DNA from: Chaetoderma sp. LZ-2023a
Lineage: Eukaryota; Mollusca; Caudofoveata; Chaetodermatida; Chaetodermatidae
Length of the DNA stretch: 64,000 nt
Direction: 5' to 3'
Assembly (NCBI GenBank): GCA_034401795.1
Contig: CM067367.1
Location: forward strand, 48,896,485-48,960,484
In this document: positions 1 through 11,640 of the stretch, piece after piece
Layout: every line of letters begins with the position of its first letter
Position numbering within the stretch: the first letter of the stretch is position 1
Position numbers and translations under genes: made by a program
Notes under the pieces: model-generated
Told to the model about the DNA's origin: nothing
The model's database searches: none
Seen by the model: the letters and a program-made list of their open reading frames with translations, nothing else

Positions 1-226
1 CTGACACGCTGTACGAATTGTATGTCTTTACCTTTTATTAAACATTCTGTTGAATATTTTGAAACTAGTTTGACTGGACGCTGTTGCTGCCATAGGTTTA
101 CCTGTATAGTTTTCTGGAAATTGATATTCAGGGAGTTCAGCCATTGACCGATCCCAACACGAGCAATGTATGGGTGGAGCTTAGCTAAATGTGGGCGGAG
201 AATAGCTAAAATTGGAAAGGTCCATT
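1..226 (+). mobile_element. Foldback/MITE family A, copy 1 (left end cut by window)
   Basis: The right half of a family A element. It has the central segment with TTGAATATTTTGAAAC, then GGTGTGGGTGGAGC-like and GGGCGG-like motifs, and ends in GGAAAGGTCCATT, the family's terminal repeat. The left half lies outside the window. No coding capacity is visible, so it would be non-autonomous. Confidence 0.75.
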
Positions 227-269
227 AAGCAGTGTGTATATTGGCTGGCGATATCCAGATGAGTAGAGT

Positions 270-555
270 ATTTCAAAATATACCCCGCCCATTTCTAACA
301 AAGCTCCTCCCACATTGTTTTTGCGCGTGTTGTAATCTATTTGAAACTTTGAAAGCTGGATTGACAAAATCTAATTTTCAAGGTAAATCCACAGGGAAGC
401 TGTTGAATATTTTTGAAACTAAGTTGACCGGGTATTGTTGCTGCCGTGGGATCTGCTGCTTCACACGCCCGCAACAGCTCTCAGTATATTAAAACAGTAT
501 GTGTATTAAACTGTAAATTCAATAATTCTTACATATTCCTGACACACATTTCCAT
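270..555 (-). mobile_element. Family B foldback fragment
   Basis: This is in the opposite orientation to copy 1. It starts near CCCCGCCCATTTCTAAC, runs through AGCTCCTCCCACATTG and the shared GTTGAATATTTTTGAAAC core, and loses its far end. It is wedged between two family A copies, so it is probably the result of nested insertion or recombination. Confidence 0.5.
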
Positions 556-607
556 TTTTGTGCCGGCGCTACAGCAGTTTGATGGTGGCATCAAATAACA
601 AATGAAA

Positions 608-888
608 GTTTATCCATCGACCATCTGCCCTATATGCTGGCGTCATAATCATAACGTCATGAATAATTCGAAATGGTCCGTCTTTAACGCTTAATAGTCC
701 GACACGTTATACGAATTGTATGTCGTTGCCATTTAAATTAGTTTCAAAAAATTTAACAGCTTATCTATATAGTTTTGTAGAAATTGATAGGCAGGGTATT
801 CGAGGATCGATCAATCCCAACACGGCGAAAGGTGGGTGGAGCATAGCTAGAGGTGGGCGGGACATAGCCAAAACTGGAAAGGTCCATT
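608..888 (+). mobile_element. Foldback/MITE family A, copy 2
   Basis: A family A copy without its left terminal repeat. It starts at the TTTATCCATC block, contains GTCATAATCATAACGTCAT and the CGACACGTTATACGAATTGT block, and ends in CTGGAAAGGTCCATT. The left arm of the central hairpin is deleted, so only one core arm remains. Confidence 0.7.
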
Positions 889-1464
889 GTCATGTAATCA
901 TATATTCATTCACAATCTGTAGGACATCTAATTTTACATGTAGCTTAGAAACATTACCTATGCTGTATACTAACGATATTAAGAATTCTTATAGTCAAGT
1001 GCATAAACCATTTACTTGTCATGTCAGCCAAAACGGTTCACTTGTGGTCTTGTGAAATATCAATTTGAAGGGCAATGGAAGGATCTTTGAAAATGTATCG
1101 CTGGGTTGTTTAACAGTCATTCACATGGTAGTTTTCCAAAAAGAATAGTCTTCCCTTGACCTGAAAATGAACATTCACTAAGCAAAAAATTCAGATTTCC
1201 TTGACCAATCTATGCCATTAGATGACTAAGGAGAATAAGAAAATCACAACGGCATTGTTCAAACAATGCCATTGAAAATAATTCAGCAGTGCTGTTCAGC
1301 ATGCACATGAAGAGGCAGACAAAACAGTACAAAACACGTATATGTATATCACATGGAACCAACATTAACAGGCCACTAATATTTTAACAGTATCAGTTTT
1401 ATGATTGCAAGTTATTATCAAAGTGTTTTCTGATAACGTGATAACGCATGTTACCTTGCAGGTA
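889..1464. other. No recognised feature
   Basis: AT-rich spacer between two family A elements. No coding sequence, RNA gene or clear repeat was seen on either strand. Confidence 0.5.
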
Positions 1465-1854
1465 CTGGACCAATTCACATTTCCAGAGTATCCATCTATC
1501 AATCTGACGTCATACGATGTCATAATCAGCTAAGCGGCGTGTACGATGGCGTCATAATCATTACGTCATAAATGCTTCTATATGGCCCATCTTTAACTCT
1601 TAATAGTCTGACACGTTGTACGAATTGTATGTCTCCACTATTTAATAAACATGCTGTTGGATATTTTGAAACTAATTTGACTGGAGAAACAGCGTCCAGT
1701 CAAGTTAGTTCCAAATTATGCAATAGCTTACCTGTATAGTTTTCTGAAAATTTATAGTCAGGGGGTTCAGTGATCGATCGATCCAATCACGAGCAAGGTT
1801 TGGGTGGAGCTTAGCTAGTGATGGGCGGGGCATAGCTAAATGGATAAGACCATT
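1465..1854 (+). mobile_element. Foldback/MITE family A, copy 3
   Basis: A nearly full-length copy. It begins TGGACCAATTCACATTTCCAG (short insertion in the terminal repeat), carries the paired TGACGTCATACGATGTCAT block, the core hairpin remnant and the GATGGGCGGGGCATAGCTA block, and ends in a mutated terminal repeat (GGATAAGACCATT). Confidence 0.75.
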
Positions 1855-2403
1855 CAGGTTCAATGAAATGCGCTATCAAGGTGACAGTGCATAACACTAT
1901 GTAATATATGTAAATATATTTTTATGATATGAATAATTTTTAATTTGATTTCACTTTTTCTTATTTACTTTTATTCACCTCTTTTGTGAAGAAATGACGA
2001 ACCAAACATTTAATCGTCGTTTATGCGGATATTTATTAGATATATTAATGTTATACGATTATAATAATACAAACGTTGTACTATTGTCCATTTAAATGCT
2101 CCAAATGGTGTGAATACACTGAGCACATAGTGAAATTAAAATGGTATTTGATAAATAAACACATTGGCACATGCGTTGTATCGGCATCCCCTTTCAAATA
2201 CACTTTTCATGCAGCATATCTTGAAATACAAATTTAATTTAATAGCTAAACACTCTAGGAGGAGAGTGAATCGTATTGATTTTATATTCGCCTAAGATTT
2301 AACAGACGTTAACGGGGTTTTATAAGCACCCAAGAATATAATATTATGCATGTCATTCATCCCAAGAAATTCTCTAGGTATTTTACCATAAAGCGTGCGC
2401 GAA
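1855..2403. other. No recognised feature
   Basis: AT-rich spacer of about 550 bases between family A copies. I see no gene or repeat family here. Confidence 0.5.
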
Positions 2404-2776
2404 ATGGACCTTTCCAGAGTATCCATCGTTAATATGACGTCATATGACGTCATGACAACTAAGTGGCATGCATGCTGATGTCGTAATCATTACATCATGA
2501 ATGATTATATTTGGCCCGTCTTTAACTCTTAATAGTCCGACACGTTGTACGAATTATATGTCTCTACTATTTAATAAACATGCGGTTGAATATTTTGAAA
2601 CTAATTTCACCCAGTCAAAGTAGTTTCAAAATATGCAACCGCTTACCTGTATAGTTTTTTGGAAATTGATAGTCATAGAGTTCAGAGATCGATTGATCCC
2701 AACACGAGCAAGGATGTTGGTGGAGCTTAACTAGAGATGGGCGAGGCATAGCTAAAATGGATGGAAAGGTCCATTG
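2404..2776 (+). mobile_element. Foldback/MITE family A, copy 4
   Basis: A well-preserved copy bounded by ATGGACCTTTCCAG and GGAAAGGTCCATTG, which form the terminal inverted repeat. It contains TGACGTCATATGACGTCA (two overlapping CRE-type octamers) and a central inverted repeat around TTGAATATTTTGAAACTAAT. This copy helps define the family ends. Confidence 0.85.
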
Positions 2777-2930
2777 GACAGGGAACTTAAAGATGTTTTG
2801 GCCCTTTAATGTACGGAACTGAGCAGTTGCGTATGGGTATCCCCGGCACCCCACACCACCCACCCCATCACGACCCAACTGCAGGGGGAAGGCTTGGAAG
2901 GGGCCCTGTGATTCCATGGAAACAGATTTA

Positions 2931-2933
<3 letters not shown>

Positions 2934-2985
<52 letters not shown>
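2934..2985. repeat. (GA)n microsatellite
   Basis: About 50 bases of almost pure GA dinucleotide with one GAAA interruption. It sits directly left of the hAT transposase relic. Confidence 0.95.
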
Positions 2986-2987
<2 letters not shown>

Positions 2988-3022
2988 TTGATTATCGAAA
3001 GAGTGCCATATCGCTATAGGAA

Positions 3023-4520
3023 ATGTGCCTATGCCCCGGTGACGCATCTGTTGTGATTGATTATTGGAAACGTGGTGAACCAATTGATCACGATGTAGAG
3101 CTAGCAGCCCAGCAACAAATTAGCCTTTGGCAACAGGTTCTAAATCGTATCATGAACATAACCTTAACATTAGCTACACATAAGCTAGCATTCAGAGGAC
3201 ACATGGAGAAACTATGAACTGTTAACACTGGTACTTTCTTGGCATTAATAGAACTTGTCGCTAAATATGATCCTGTACTTCAGAAGCTTTTGGAAATGCC
3301 GGACCACTCAGTGAAATATCTTAGCCCATCAATTCAGAATGAAATTATTTACCAATTTTCAACTAATATCTTGCAAATGTCTTTAATTCAGGACATTAAG
3401 AATGCCCCATTCTTCTCGATAATAGGTGATACAATAAAGGACATTTCCAAGGTAGACCAACTGAGTCAGAGTTATAGATATGTTCAGTTAAATGTTTAAT
3501 GACATTAAAGTTTCCGAAGTGTTTCTTGGTTTTAATCCTGTGACGGACCAATCTGTTGTTGGTACAACAAATCGATCCCAAAGTGTTGGATCTTTCAAAA
3601 TGTCGTGGGCAGGGATATGCTGGTGCAGCAACAATGAATGGGGTATGCAATGGAGTACAAACTCTGATTATATTCTCTGTGCTGCACATAGCCTGAATTT
3701 AGTTCTAACTGGCGCAGTGAACAAAATTCCTGCAATTTCTAACACTTTTTTTACTCTGGAGCAAGTGTATATTTTCCTTGCCCAAAGCATAAAACGGCGG
3801 GATATGTTGTCTAAAATGATGGTCACATCTAATCTAACCATGAAAGGACTAAACCCTACTCGATGCTCCAGTCGGAATCAGTCTTTGACTGCCATTATGC
3901 ATCAGTATCTTTAAATAATGAAGACCATCAGTACAATATGTTTGAACAGTAAAAAGGCTGACGAAAGAGAGGAAGCATTGGCCATTAAGAAAAAATTAGA
4001 GCCGTTTGGTTTCGTGTTTCTAGTAATTTTAATGGACACAATTTTCCATGAAGCTGGCACAGCGTCCGAGCTTTTGCGATCCAACAAGTTTGACCGTATG
4101 ACTAAAGTGACACTTTTGGAAACTGCTATGAAAGAGCTCTCTTCATATAGAGAACGCTTTGACGAGACGCGTATCACTGCTACTCCATTGGCAAGACAAT
4201 GAGGAGAAGAGGAAAAGGTCTGCATGTGTCGAATTAGGAGAAAGAAGTTTTTTGATGAACTCTGCATGGGCCAACGGTTAGAGGACTCAGATGCAAACTT
4301 CAGGGTTAATGTATTCAAGACCTGTCTGGATATTGTAATATCTCAGACGGACCATCGTGTCCATAGTTTTGATTCGGTAGTGCACTCATTCATCTGTTTG
4401 AACCCGAGTGTTTTAATGTCTGAAACAGATAATGTTTTGTTCAAAGAAGCTTTTGATTTAGCGAATCATTTCCAGGACGATTTAAGTGATGGTTTTGCCG
4501 ATCAAATACTCAGATTCTGA
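3023..4520 (+). pseudogene. hAT-type transposase relic (DUF4371 / ZMYM-like)
   Basis: Successive plus-strand reading frames resemble the DUF4371 and RNase-H-like regions of hAT-superfamily transposases and their domesticated zinc-finger MYM relatives. Visible landmarks are LIELVAKYDPVLQ, YLSPSIQNEII and SIIGDTIKDIS-like text at 3239-3480 (the last resembles the first catalytic Asp region), CAAHSLNLVL at about 3680-3710, and an N-terminal region with DYWKRGEPIDH. The intact protein would be a cut-and-paste DNA transposase. Here it is split into at least five frames by stops and frameshifts (3217, 3499, 3914, 4202, 4520), and the C-terminal dimerisation domain is not recognisable. No target-site duplication or terminal repeats were found. 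The family call is fairly secure from the motif order; the subfamily is not. Confidence 0.7.
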
Positions 4521-5560
4521 ACTGCACTATGGGATTAGATTGGACATGAGTGTCCAATCAATGGCTTGGCACAGTAATAATACAACCGGCCAAATATATG
4601 GAGCTGACCAATGTGTTGCTTACAGAGACGTTGAACTCATTCATCGTTTGGCTGAATGTGTGAGTAGTTGTCATGGATTTGAAAGAAACAAGTGCTCTTG
4701 TGTAAGTGAAGATATATGCACTCTTATCAGTGTGTATCGCTGGAATATATCACTTCCTGAGATATATTACAGGCACCCACATCCATGCGGACTGATGCTG
4801 TTCATCATTATCATGGTTAGCGTGCAGACCAGAAAACTGCCAGCAGTTGGTTAGACTTAGAAAAAAGAGAGTGCTAATACATATGTTGACAGATGAGGAT
4901 AGTTGTTACGACGCTCATGTCATGCTGTTATTTCAGTATCTACGACTTCTTGTTCTGATTCTTATTAATATATGCGCACATCAGTTATTAAAAGCCACAC
5001 GTCACAGAAAGTTGCTTTTTAAAGGACAGACAGCATTTAGTTAGTTTGGATATCAGACACTGACATGTTTCTACCGTTCGCAGGTTCAAGTCATGTATTC
5101 ATGACACGCTATTCGCACAATTTTCACAGAGGATTCGTCGATCTTATTATGCCCATGGAGTCATGTATCCATTATTTTTGTGAGTGTAATATCCTTAGTT
5201 GAAGGAATGGTAGGATGCAAAGATACTACTTTTTCGAGGGATTCGTTCTCCATAGATGCCAGATTACTAACTTAAACATAAAGGCCAATTCTAAATGGGC
5301 TTATCTAATCTCTAGATTTCGACATTACCTAATTGGTACATTGGAGATGTGTTCCAGCTAGTAGGTTGGCATAGCCAATTGCTACGAAGGGATACAACTA
5401 AGGAAATTAGATGCTACTTACTGTACATTGATGCTAACCCAGCCTATTTTTTTTTTACGAAGATGATGTCTCTATGATTCAGATTCTAACTAGATGCTAA
5501 GTATACAGAGATGTAACCCCTTTCTGTCTAGATAGTAACAGGACTGGGATATCGAAGATG
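4521..5560. other. No recognised gene; possible extension of the hAT relic
   Basis: Open frames at 4486-4854 and 4847-5044 show no domain I recognise. They may be the eroded 3' part of the hAT element. The rest is AT-rich and featureless. Confidence 0.35.
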
Positions 5561-6140
5561 CTAAATCTGTGTATCCAACAACCTAAGCACATTATCTCCT
5601 AATAGGTGAAACAACACTCTTATAAATAAATGTTATCTTGAAGATATAACTTAGCAGAACCTGCCAATGGTCGATACATTCCACACTTCAGTACCTAACC
5701 TCGCCGTATGCCATCTTTTATAAAGTTCTATTATGTGACATTTAGCTTTCTTTAATAATCGCACTGCACATAGACAAATAATACGATAGCAAGTCTACAT
5801 AGAAACATAACTAACATCATAGCATAAACACCGCAACAACAAACCACCGGATTAAATAACTTTCTTTTTCTCTAAGTCTAATCAATCAGCATTAGGGATA
5901 ATCTCTTAGTAAGCATTTCTATTTCTATTTCTTAAGTCAGTTTCCTTTTCCTCTTTAGGTGGCCTCTTCATAGTCTGGTATTCTTTTCCGTTTAATCTTC
6001 TTGACTTCTAATCTATAACTAAGGGAGACACCATTTCAATATTCCACCAGGCTGAGTGCTTTTTACCGATCTCACACCATCTCTCGATGATGATAATGCT
6101 AACGTTTTCTTCATAATGCCGAAAGGCTAACCATTTGGTG
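5560..6140 (-). repeat. Dispersed repeat, copy 1 (retroelement-related, partner at 10960-11640)
   Basis: This shares several diverged blocks in the same order with 10960-11640, including GCCAATGGT, AACTTTCTTTTTCTCTAAGT, CACCATTTCAATATTCCACCA and GCTAACGTTTTCTTCATA. On the minus strand 6008-6140 encodes a short stretch with AWWN and a basic tail, reminiscent of the linker between endonuclease and reverse transcriptase in non-LTR elements. That resemblance is an inference. Confidence 0.5.
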
Positions 6141-7438
6141 TCCATATATATGGCATCTATTTGTCCCTCTTTGTTCACCACTTGTGTGCATTCATCCAGT
6201 ACCTTTAGTAGTTGCAGTTCTCTTGATCTTCCTTCCATAAAACCAAAGTGTCTTTTGCTGAAGAATTTGTTTCTCTTCATATATTCTATTATTTCTGACC
6301 GTACTAGATTTTCCATTAATTTACACAATGCACTTTTCAGGTTTACTGGTCTGTAATTTCCAGGGTCAGATTTGGCCCCTTTTTGTAAATTGCTGTGATG
6401 TTGGCTGTCTTCCACTTGTCTGGTACTATCCCTTTATCCATAGATGTGTCAAATACAATAGTCAAGGGCATGCACAAACTCTCTTTTAGCTCTGCTAATG
6501 ATTTGGGATGTACTCCATCTGGAACAGGTGATTTGGTTTTGTCTATTCCCTTTAGTATTTTCAGCACATCATCCTGGGTGAATGTTTTGTCTTGGAATTC
6601 AAATTATGTTTTTAGTTTCTGGGATTCTGGCACTGGACCATCTGATTCGCACGTAAAACCGCTAGTGAAAAAGTCTGCCAGTACATTAGCCTTATCTATG
6701 TCTTCACTAGCAATCTGAGTTATCCCATCTTTCTTAACAGTTCTGAGATGCCACTTTTTACTTTCCTCTTTGAGCTTACTATTTCCAAAATGTCTTGGGG
6801 TTAGCTTAGGCATTCCTGGCTATCTCATTTTCATTATCTCGCTTAGATTTATGTATTAGCCCTTTAACTTGGTTTCTCACTCTAGTGTATTCTCTATGCT
6901 TCTCTTCATCTCTTGTTTCCAGGAATCTTTGCCAACATCTGTGCTTCCTTTTTATTTTAGTCATAATATCTTCATTAACTTGCATATGTCGATATTTGGG
7001 TGCTTTACTGTTTCCGCCTTTGATCTTTGGGATATGCTTTTCCTTGGCCGGTTAAACTATTCAAGGAATGTGTCCAGTACTGTATTTGGATCATCTGCTT
7101 CTAATAATCTCTCCCAATCCAGCCCTAGGTCTGCATTCATATCCTCATAATTACCTTTGAAAAAATTCCACCTCTGTATTATTGCATCTTTGCTGACTTT
7201 GCAGTTCATAAATAAAGGTAATTACACAGTGGTCGTTGGCTCCCAATAGACTTTGGTATGCAATTTCTTCTACTAATTCATCATTCGTTAGGATAAGATC
7301 CACTATACTTGGTTCATTGTTCCCTCTACACCTCGTGCAATCCTTGACATGCTTGTATAAATAGCAATCCCTTATACATTCGATGAATGACTCCGCATCC
7401 GAGGCGTTTTTTACTGACCAGTCTTGCCAATTCATCCC
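6140..7438 (-). pseudogene. Non-LTR retrotransposon fragment (CR1/jockey-like ORF2: endonuclease end, linker, RT start)
   Basis: Read on the minus strand, 7438-7151 encodes the C-terminal part of an APE-type endonuclease, with NWQDWS, PSIVDLILTND and a GANDHCVI motif matching the conserved SDH region. Then come a linker with FFTSGF text (6813-6604) and the start of a reverse transcriptase: PDGVHPKSL, WKTANITAIYKKG, a NYRPVNLKSALCKLMEN block and IDAIYMD, which matches the first catalytic Asp region. The RT stops abruptly after IYMD at about 6140, before the YxDD motif, where unrelated sequence begins. Frameshifts at about 7150, 6600 and 6370 make it non-functional. The element is truncated at both ends. 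Clade assignment to the CR1/jockey/L2 group rests on motif style only. Confidence 0.8.
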
Positions 7439-7439
7439 T

Positions 7440-7890
7440 TGATTGTGGAGATTGGGAATTACGACTCCCATATGTGCTCATGGCATACCACACTTCAATA
7501 CATTCCAGCACGGGTTATACACCTGCGCGGTTAATGTTAGGCCGTGAATTAGCCTTGACACTGGATCTGGCCATGCCCAGGATTCCGGGAGAGAAAAATT
7601 CACCTTCTCTCTACATAGAGCTCATGCGGCAGCAGATAGAACAGACCCATGAGCTAGTGAGAGCAACTTTATCCACTGCAAACCAGCGTCAGAAAACATG
7701 GCACGTGCATGGAGACCCGTATGAAGCAGGAAAAATGGTTTGGGTACACGATTCGCGATGTTCTGCAAACGTGCCGAGTAAACTGAGTTACCAGTGGAAA
7801 GACCCCTTTGTGGTAGTAGGTAAGACGTCTGGCGTGACCTACCGTATCCGCACTTCAGATGGCCTGACCTCAGTCATCAACTTCGATTAA
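7440..7890 (+). pseudogene. Ty3/gypsy integrase C-terminal fragment
   Basis: The plus strand encodes the end of an LTR-retrotransposon integrase: WELRLPYVLMAYHTSIH followed by STGYTPARLMLGREL (end of the catalytic core with the conserved Glu-side region), a helical H-x-x-x-R stretch, then the C-terminal GPY/F-type domain with VWVHD, a KLSYQWKDPFVVV segment and VTYRI. The core's DDE acidic residues lie upstream and are missing because the copy starts at about 7440, where it abuts the opposite-strand non-LTR element. The in-frame ATG-like start at 7387 lies in non-LTR sequence and is not the native start. This 150-residue stretch is open. The intact enzyme would integrate the element's cDNA in the nucleus. 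Confidence 0.85.
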
Positions 7891-8560
7891 CCTAAACCTT
7901 GTGTCAGTGACAGCCCAGTGCCAGAGCTCGGGCTGGGCGTTCCAAGTGACATCGGTACCCAGACAAATGTCTCTCCAGAAACAAGTATTCCTGACATTAG
8001 TCCAGAGCACCGCGGAGCCAGTTCGACCTTTCTCCTACCAAGCCAGGAGTCCAGTGATTGATCGACTAATGCAGAGGACGATGACGAGATACGTATCGCC
8101 CGCTCCCTCCTCAGTGCGGGCCTACTCGATCTGGGAAGCCATATCTGAAGACTTTCTCGTTTGTGTTGTCTAAGGGGAAGGGTGGAAAAGTTGTTCCGCC
8201 GACCTCTTCCCATTCCCACCCACTTCATGCTATTTCCCCCATTATAGAGTTACCACAAGCGGAAGCTGAGGATTCCCCAGGCCATGCTTCTTGTGGGGTG
8301 GAACATGTAATAAATAGCATGGAAGTGAAGAGGTCGGATGAGGCCTTGGCTCATTTGGAAGAACAGCAAAACCGCACAACTCGGTGTACCCGTCCACGCC
8401 CCCAAATCGTGCAACCACCGCCCAAGGTGCTCCCCATCCAAAGGCGCTGCCACCGCCCCTCCTCCAATACGCGTCTCTCATCTATGCACCAAGTTCGGAC
8501 ATCATACGTCCTGTCCACTTCACACTCTACTCGTCATCTGTAGACTGTCACTCTTCAGAT
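7890..8560 (+). mobile_element. Probable 3' continuation of the gypsy element
   Basis: Downstream of the integrase the plus strand has Pro-, Arg- and Ser-rich frames with no domain, typical of the tail after a gypsy integrase, but with stops at several places. A 3' LTR was not identified, so the right boundary is a guess. Confidence 0.35.
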
Positions 8561-10100
8561 ATGAGAGAGTCCGTTGTTACAGAGGAGGTGGTATCCCGCA
8601 CCGCAGCAACCAACACCCCCGCTTCCACCACCACCCGACCCACCCCCGCTCCCACCCGCAGGTGGTGGGCAGGGAAGCAGCCTGTTCAGCAGACTCTCGG
8701 CTCGAGTTTTCCCGGTGCTTAAAAATTACGACAGAGTATCAACCATCGTGTAATGGGAGATGTACAACTCATGCCCGACCAATCCCCCCACGCCCCCCCC
8801 CCACCCCGTGAGCAGTCAGAACATCACGCAGACACATAAATCCAGGAGCACACAGAACACACTTGCCCGCAAGGCTGGATACGTCAATTCACCGTTGTGC
8901 GAACACCACAGACACCTCTGGTTATAAGGACGATATAGTGAAGACATTCAACATCACCAACAACAAAGAATAGCAATCACCTAATGTTTTAAGATCCAAA
9001 AAGTTGGAGACATATTTTCCGCAATATTGCATCCTGCACAGATACGGGAAGCTCATCACTTTCCGCGATTCCGACTTTTCCACAATCGCAACAGACTCGG
9101 CATTCACAAGCGTGGAAACCTGGATATGCCCAATCCGCATTACACCAGCACCACACAGCAGCCCGGACTGCTCTACAACAGTACACTACCGCCATCAACG
9201 CCAGTCAACATTTTCCGCAATCACCCTCTTATCCAGTTTATGGAAACCTGGTCATACTGAAAGAAGGAACACTTCTGCAGCCATCTACAGTACGCGCTAT
9301 GGTGGATTTCCCCACTCCCCACCGGAATCGTCGTCCGGAAATATCTAAAATATTATGCTTCAATCACACGTAATAACAGTCAATATTATTAAGAGAGCAG
9401 GATGCCCGCAGTCTGTCGTCAGTCACGAGTAGGATTTTGCCACCAAAAGGTTGAAATCGATAATGGATTGATTCAAGTTACGATAGCACCCTTCTTCGTC
9501 ATCTGCTCTCTAAAGTAACTCTGTCCCACCTACGGGCTCGGCCATTACAGAGTGAAATACATCATGTATAAAGTTGATACTGCACTTCAGATACCCACCC
9601 TGCCCCAGGGGAATAAAAACGTCACACTTCACAACAACACAAGAATCATCTGCAGATAAACAGCCACGCATATCAATGAAAATCACCAACATGACAAAAA
9701 CATAGATACTCAGTTTGACTGTATTCACAATCTCCATACGACTGTATTGTTATTCTAAACTGAGGCACACATTTTCCGAGCTGTATTATGATGAATTAAG
9801 TTTGGTCTAGGTAGGGATGAGACTAGTCCTACCCACAGAGGAGGATTCTTGGCGGTCCACGCACCCGAAAAACACAGTCCAGCTTGGCGGAATTAGTATA
9901 CTTAATTTCCGCAAGACATGGAGCTGTTTAAAGTAAACACTAATTATAGACAGCTATATTGTCCTAACTTTGATTAAGAACACCATCGTTCTACCGTGTA
10001 TACAGCTCATTAGGACACGGGCCGATGAAGCGGCATCAAAACTTCGACAGTATAATATCAGGGAGAATTTCAAATATTCTCTTACCTACATATTCCCGCA
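8561..10100. other. No recognised gene; Pro/Thr/His-rich open stretches
   Basis: Overlapping short frames at 8338-9348 are compositionally biased (C-rich DNA, 8580-8830) and match nothing I know. This may include the rest of the gypsy element and an LTR, but no direct repeats support that. Confidence 0.3.
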
Positions 10101-10115
10101 CAAGATCAGCACGGG

Positions 10116-10577
10116 CTAGAATACACCTATTACAGACAACTCAGACGCATGTATAAAATCACGCGCATACAGGGACGCTGTTCGAAAAATGCTACCTGAT
10201 CCATTAGGAGGATGAATTATGGGGTAAGCACCATTCGACCACAACAATCCGAGTCCAAATCTACTCTGGTCTAAGCATATCCGTGTCTCTGTTTGAATCG
10301 TTGACGTAATTCCGGTACCCAGATGCAACTTAAAGTAACACAGATCTGCCACGGTACGGAATAGTATCCTCGCAATGGAGATTGTATTAGATGGATCTAC
10401 ATTCTGGAATCTCATTCTGTGTCTCAACAAATTAATCACATTGAAGCTAAATGCTTCAATAAGTGTTTTGTCTGTAACGTGAAGGGCTAGAACATAATGA
10501 ACATAAAGGCCTTTCTGTACGAGACATAAATTAACTCTGACAGATGTCAGACAAAGCGAAAGCATGCCATATGGCAC
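10116..10577 (-). CDS. Unrecognised open frame, doubtful
   Basis: A 153-codon stop-free frame on the minus strand. The first ATG in it is at codon 5; the frame's outer start is GTG. There is no signal peptide and no domain or repeat that I recognise, and no splice or promoter context. Hydrophobic and polar residues are mixed as in random translation. It may be chance. Confidence 0.15.
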   Translation of the reverse strand: MPYGMLSLCLTSVRVNLCLVQKGLYVHYVLALHVTDKTLIEAFSFNVINLLRHRMRFQNVDPSNTISIARILFRTVADLCYFKLHLGTGITSTIQTETRICLDQSRFGLGLLWSNGAYPIIHPPNGSGSIFRTASLYARDFIHASELSVIGVF

Positions 10578-10959
10578 AAGGAAGATGCGTGTAAACTGCA
10601 GGGTTCTCAGAGGAACGGATGAAGGCAGCTGTTACTTGTTGACCACCAACTATAACATACAGTTTCGCAATGTCTGTAGGCTGAGCCTAATGTTGATCTC
10701 GTAAGATATTTAGAAGAGCACATTCTTTGAGGACAAGTCTTGATTTATTTGCACAATTGCAAATGGAAACTTGTTATGTTCATTTAGACGAATCCAAAGA
10801 GAAAGTACTTAAATTAAATAGCAGATGTTGACATATTGGGATCTATTCATAGCTTATCTGCCTTAGCTCCGCAATATAGGTCATGACTAAATCCTAACTA
10901 AGCAAAAGCAAACAATGTTTACTTCGGATATTTGGATATTAACTGAAAAGTGATGACAG

Positions 10960-11640
10960 GGATGCTGACCAACGTATGTCTTCTCATTGGAGAAATTACA
11001 CTTACAAGTGCATGACGTGAACCAGCCAATGGTACAGACATGACGGTATATGATGTCTAAACTAACTAAATGCTTCTATAAGGTAATGTTCCATTATTTG
11101 TGGCTTTTTATAACTATTAGTACATAGACTAATAAATGACCTAAAGTAGAAAAAATAATAGCACCAGGACATGAACAACGTAACAACACTCTTCTGGTGC
11201 CAACCTATTGAATAACTTTCTCTTTCTCTAAGTCGAACCAATCTGTTGTATTTTTAATCCAATGTATAAAGACGACATGCTTGAGTGTTCTTGCTCTCCA
11301 TTCGGTCTCGCTTATTCGGGCACTCTTCCATTTGCTCTTCCGATGTTCTACTCTACGACAAAGACAAGCACCATCTCAGTAATCCACCATACCATTAGGC
11401 TACGATAATCGATTTTACTAACGGATCAGACCTCGCTTCATATCATATCTGTTGATAAAGACGATTCTAACGTTCTTATAGCCAAAAAGCTGAGTATTTG
11501 TTGGGTGCTGTAACAATCATCAATGCGCAACACGTGTGTCAATTTCTTGTATGAACCGGATTTACCAATGTTCCATAGAGCCATATGGTCAGGAGTCCTA
11601 GCTAATGTGTACCATTTTTTGCACTATTGAATCGGTATGG
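10960..11640 (-). repeat. Dispersed repeat, copy 2 (partner at 5560-6140)
   Basis: The blocks listed for 5560-6140 recur here in the same order and orientation with clear divergence: GCCAATGGTA, AACTTTCTCTTTCTCTAAGT, GCACCATCTCAGTAATCCACC and GATTCTAACGTTCTTATAG. Neither copy keeps a reading frame. Confidence 0.55.

Noticed and set aside
720..1055. A 111-codon frame at the left edge
   Set aside because: Most of it is a family A foldback element; similar frames recur in other copies with unrelated stops.
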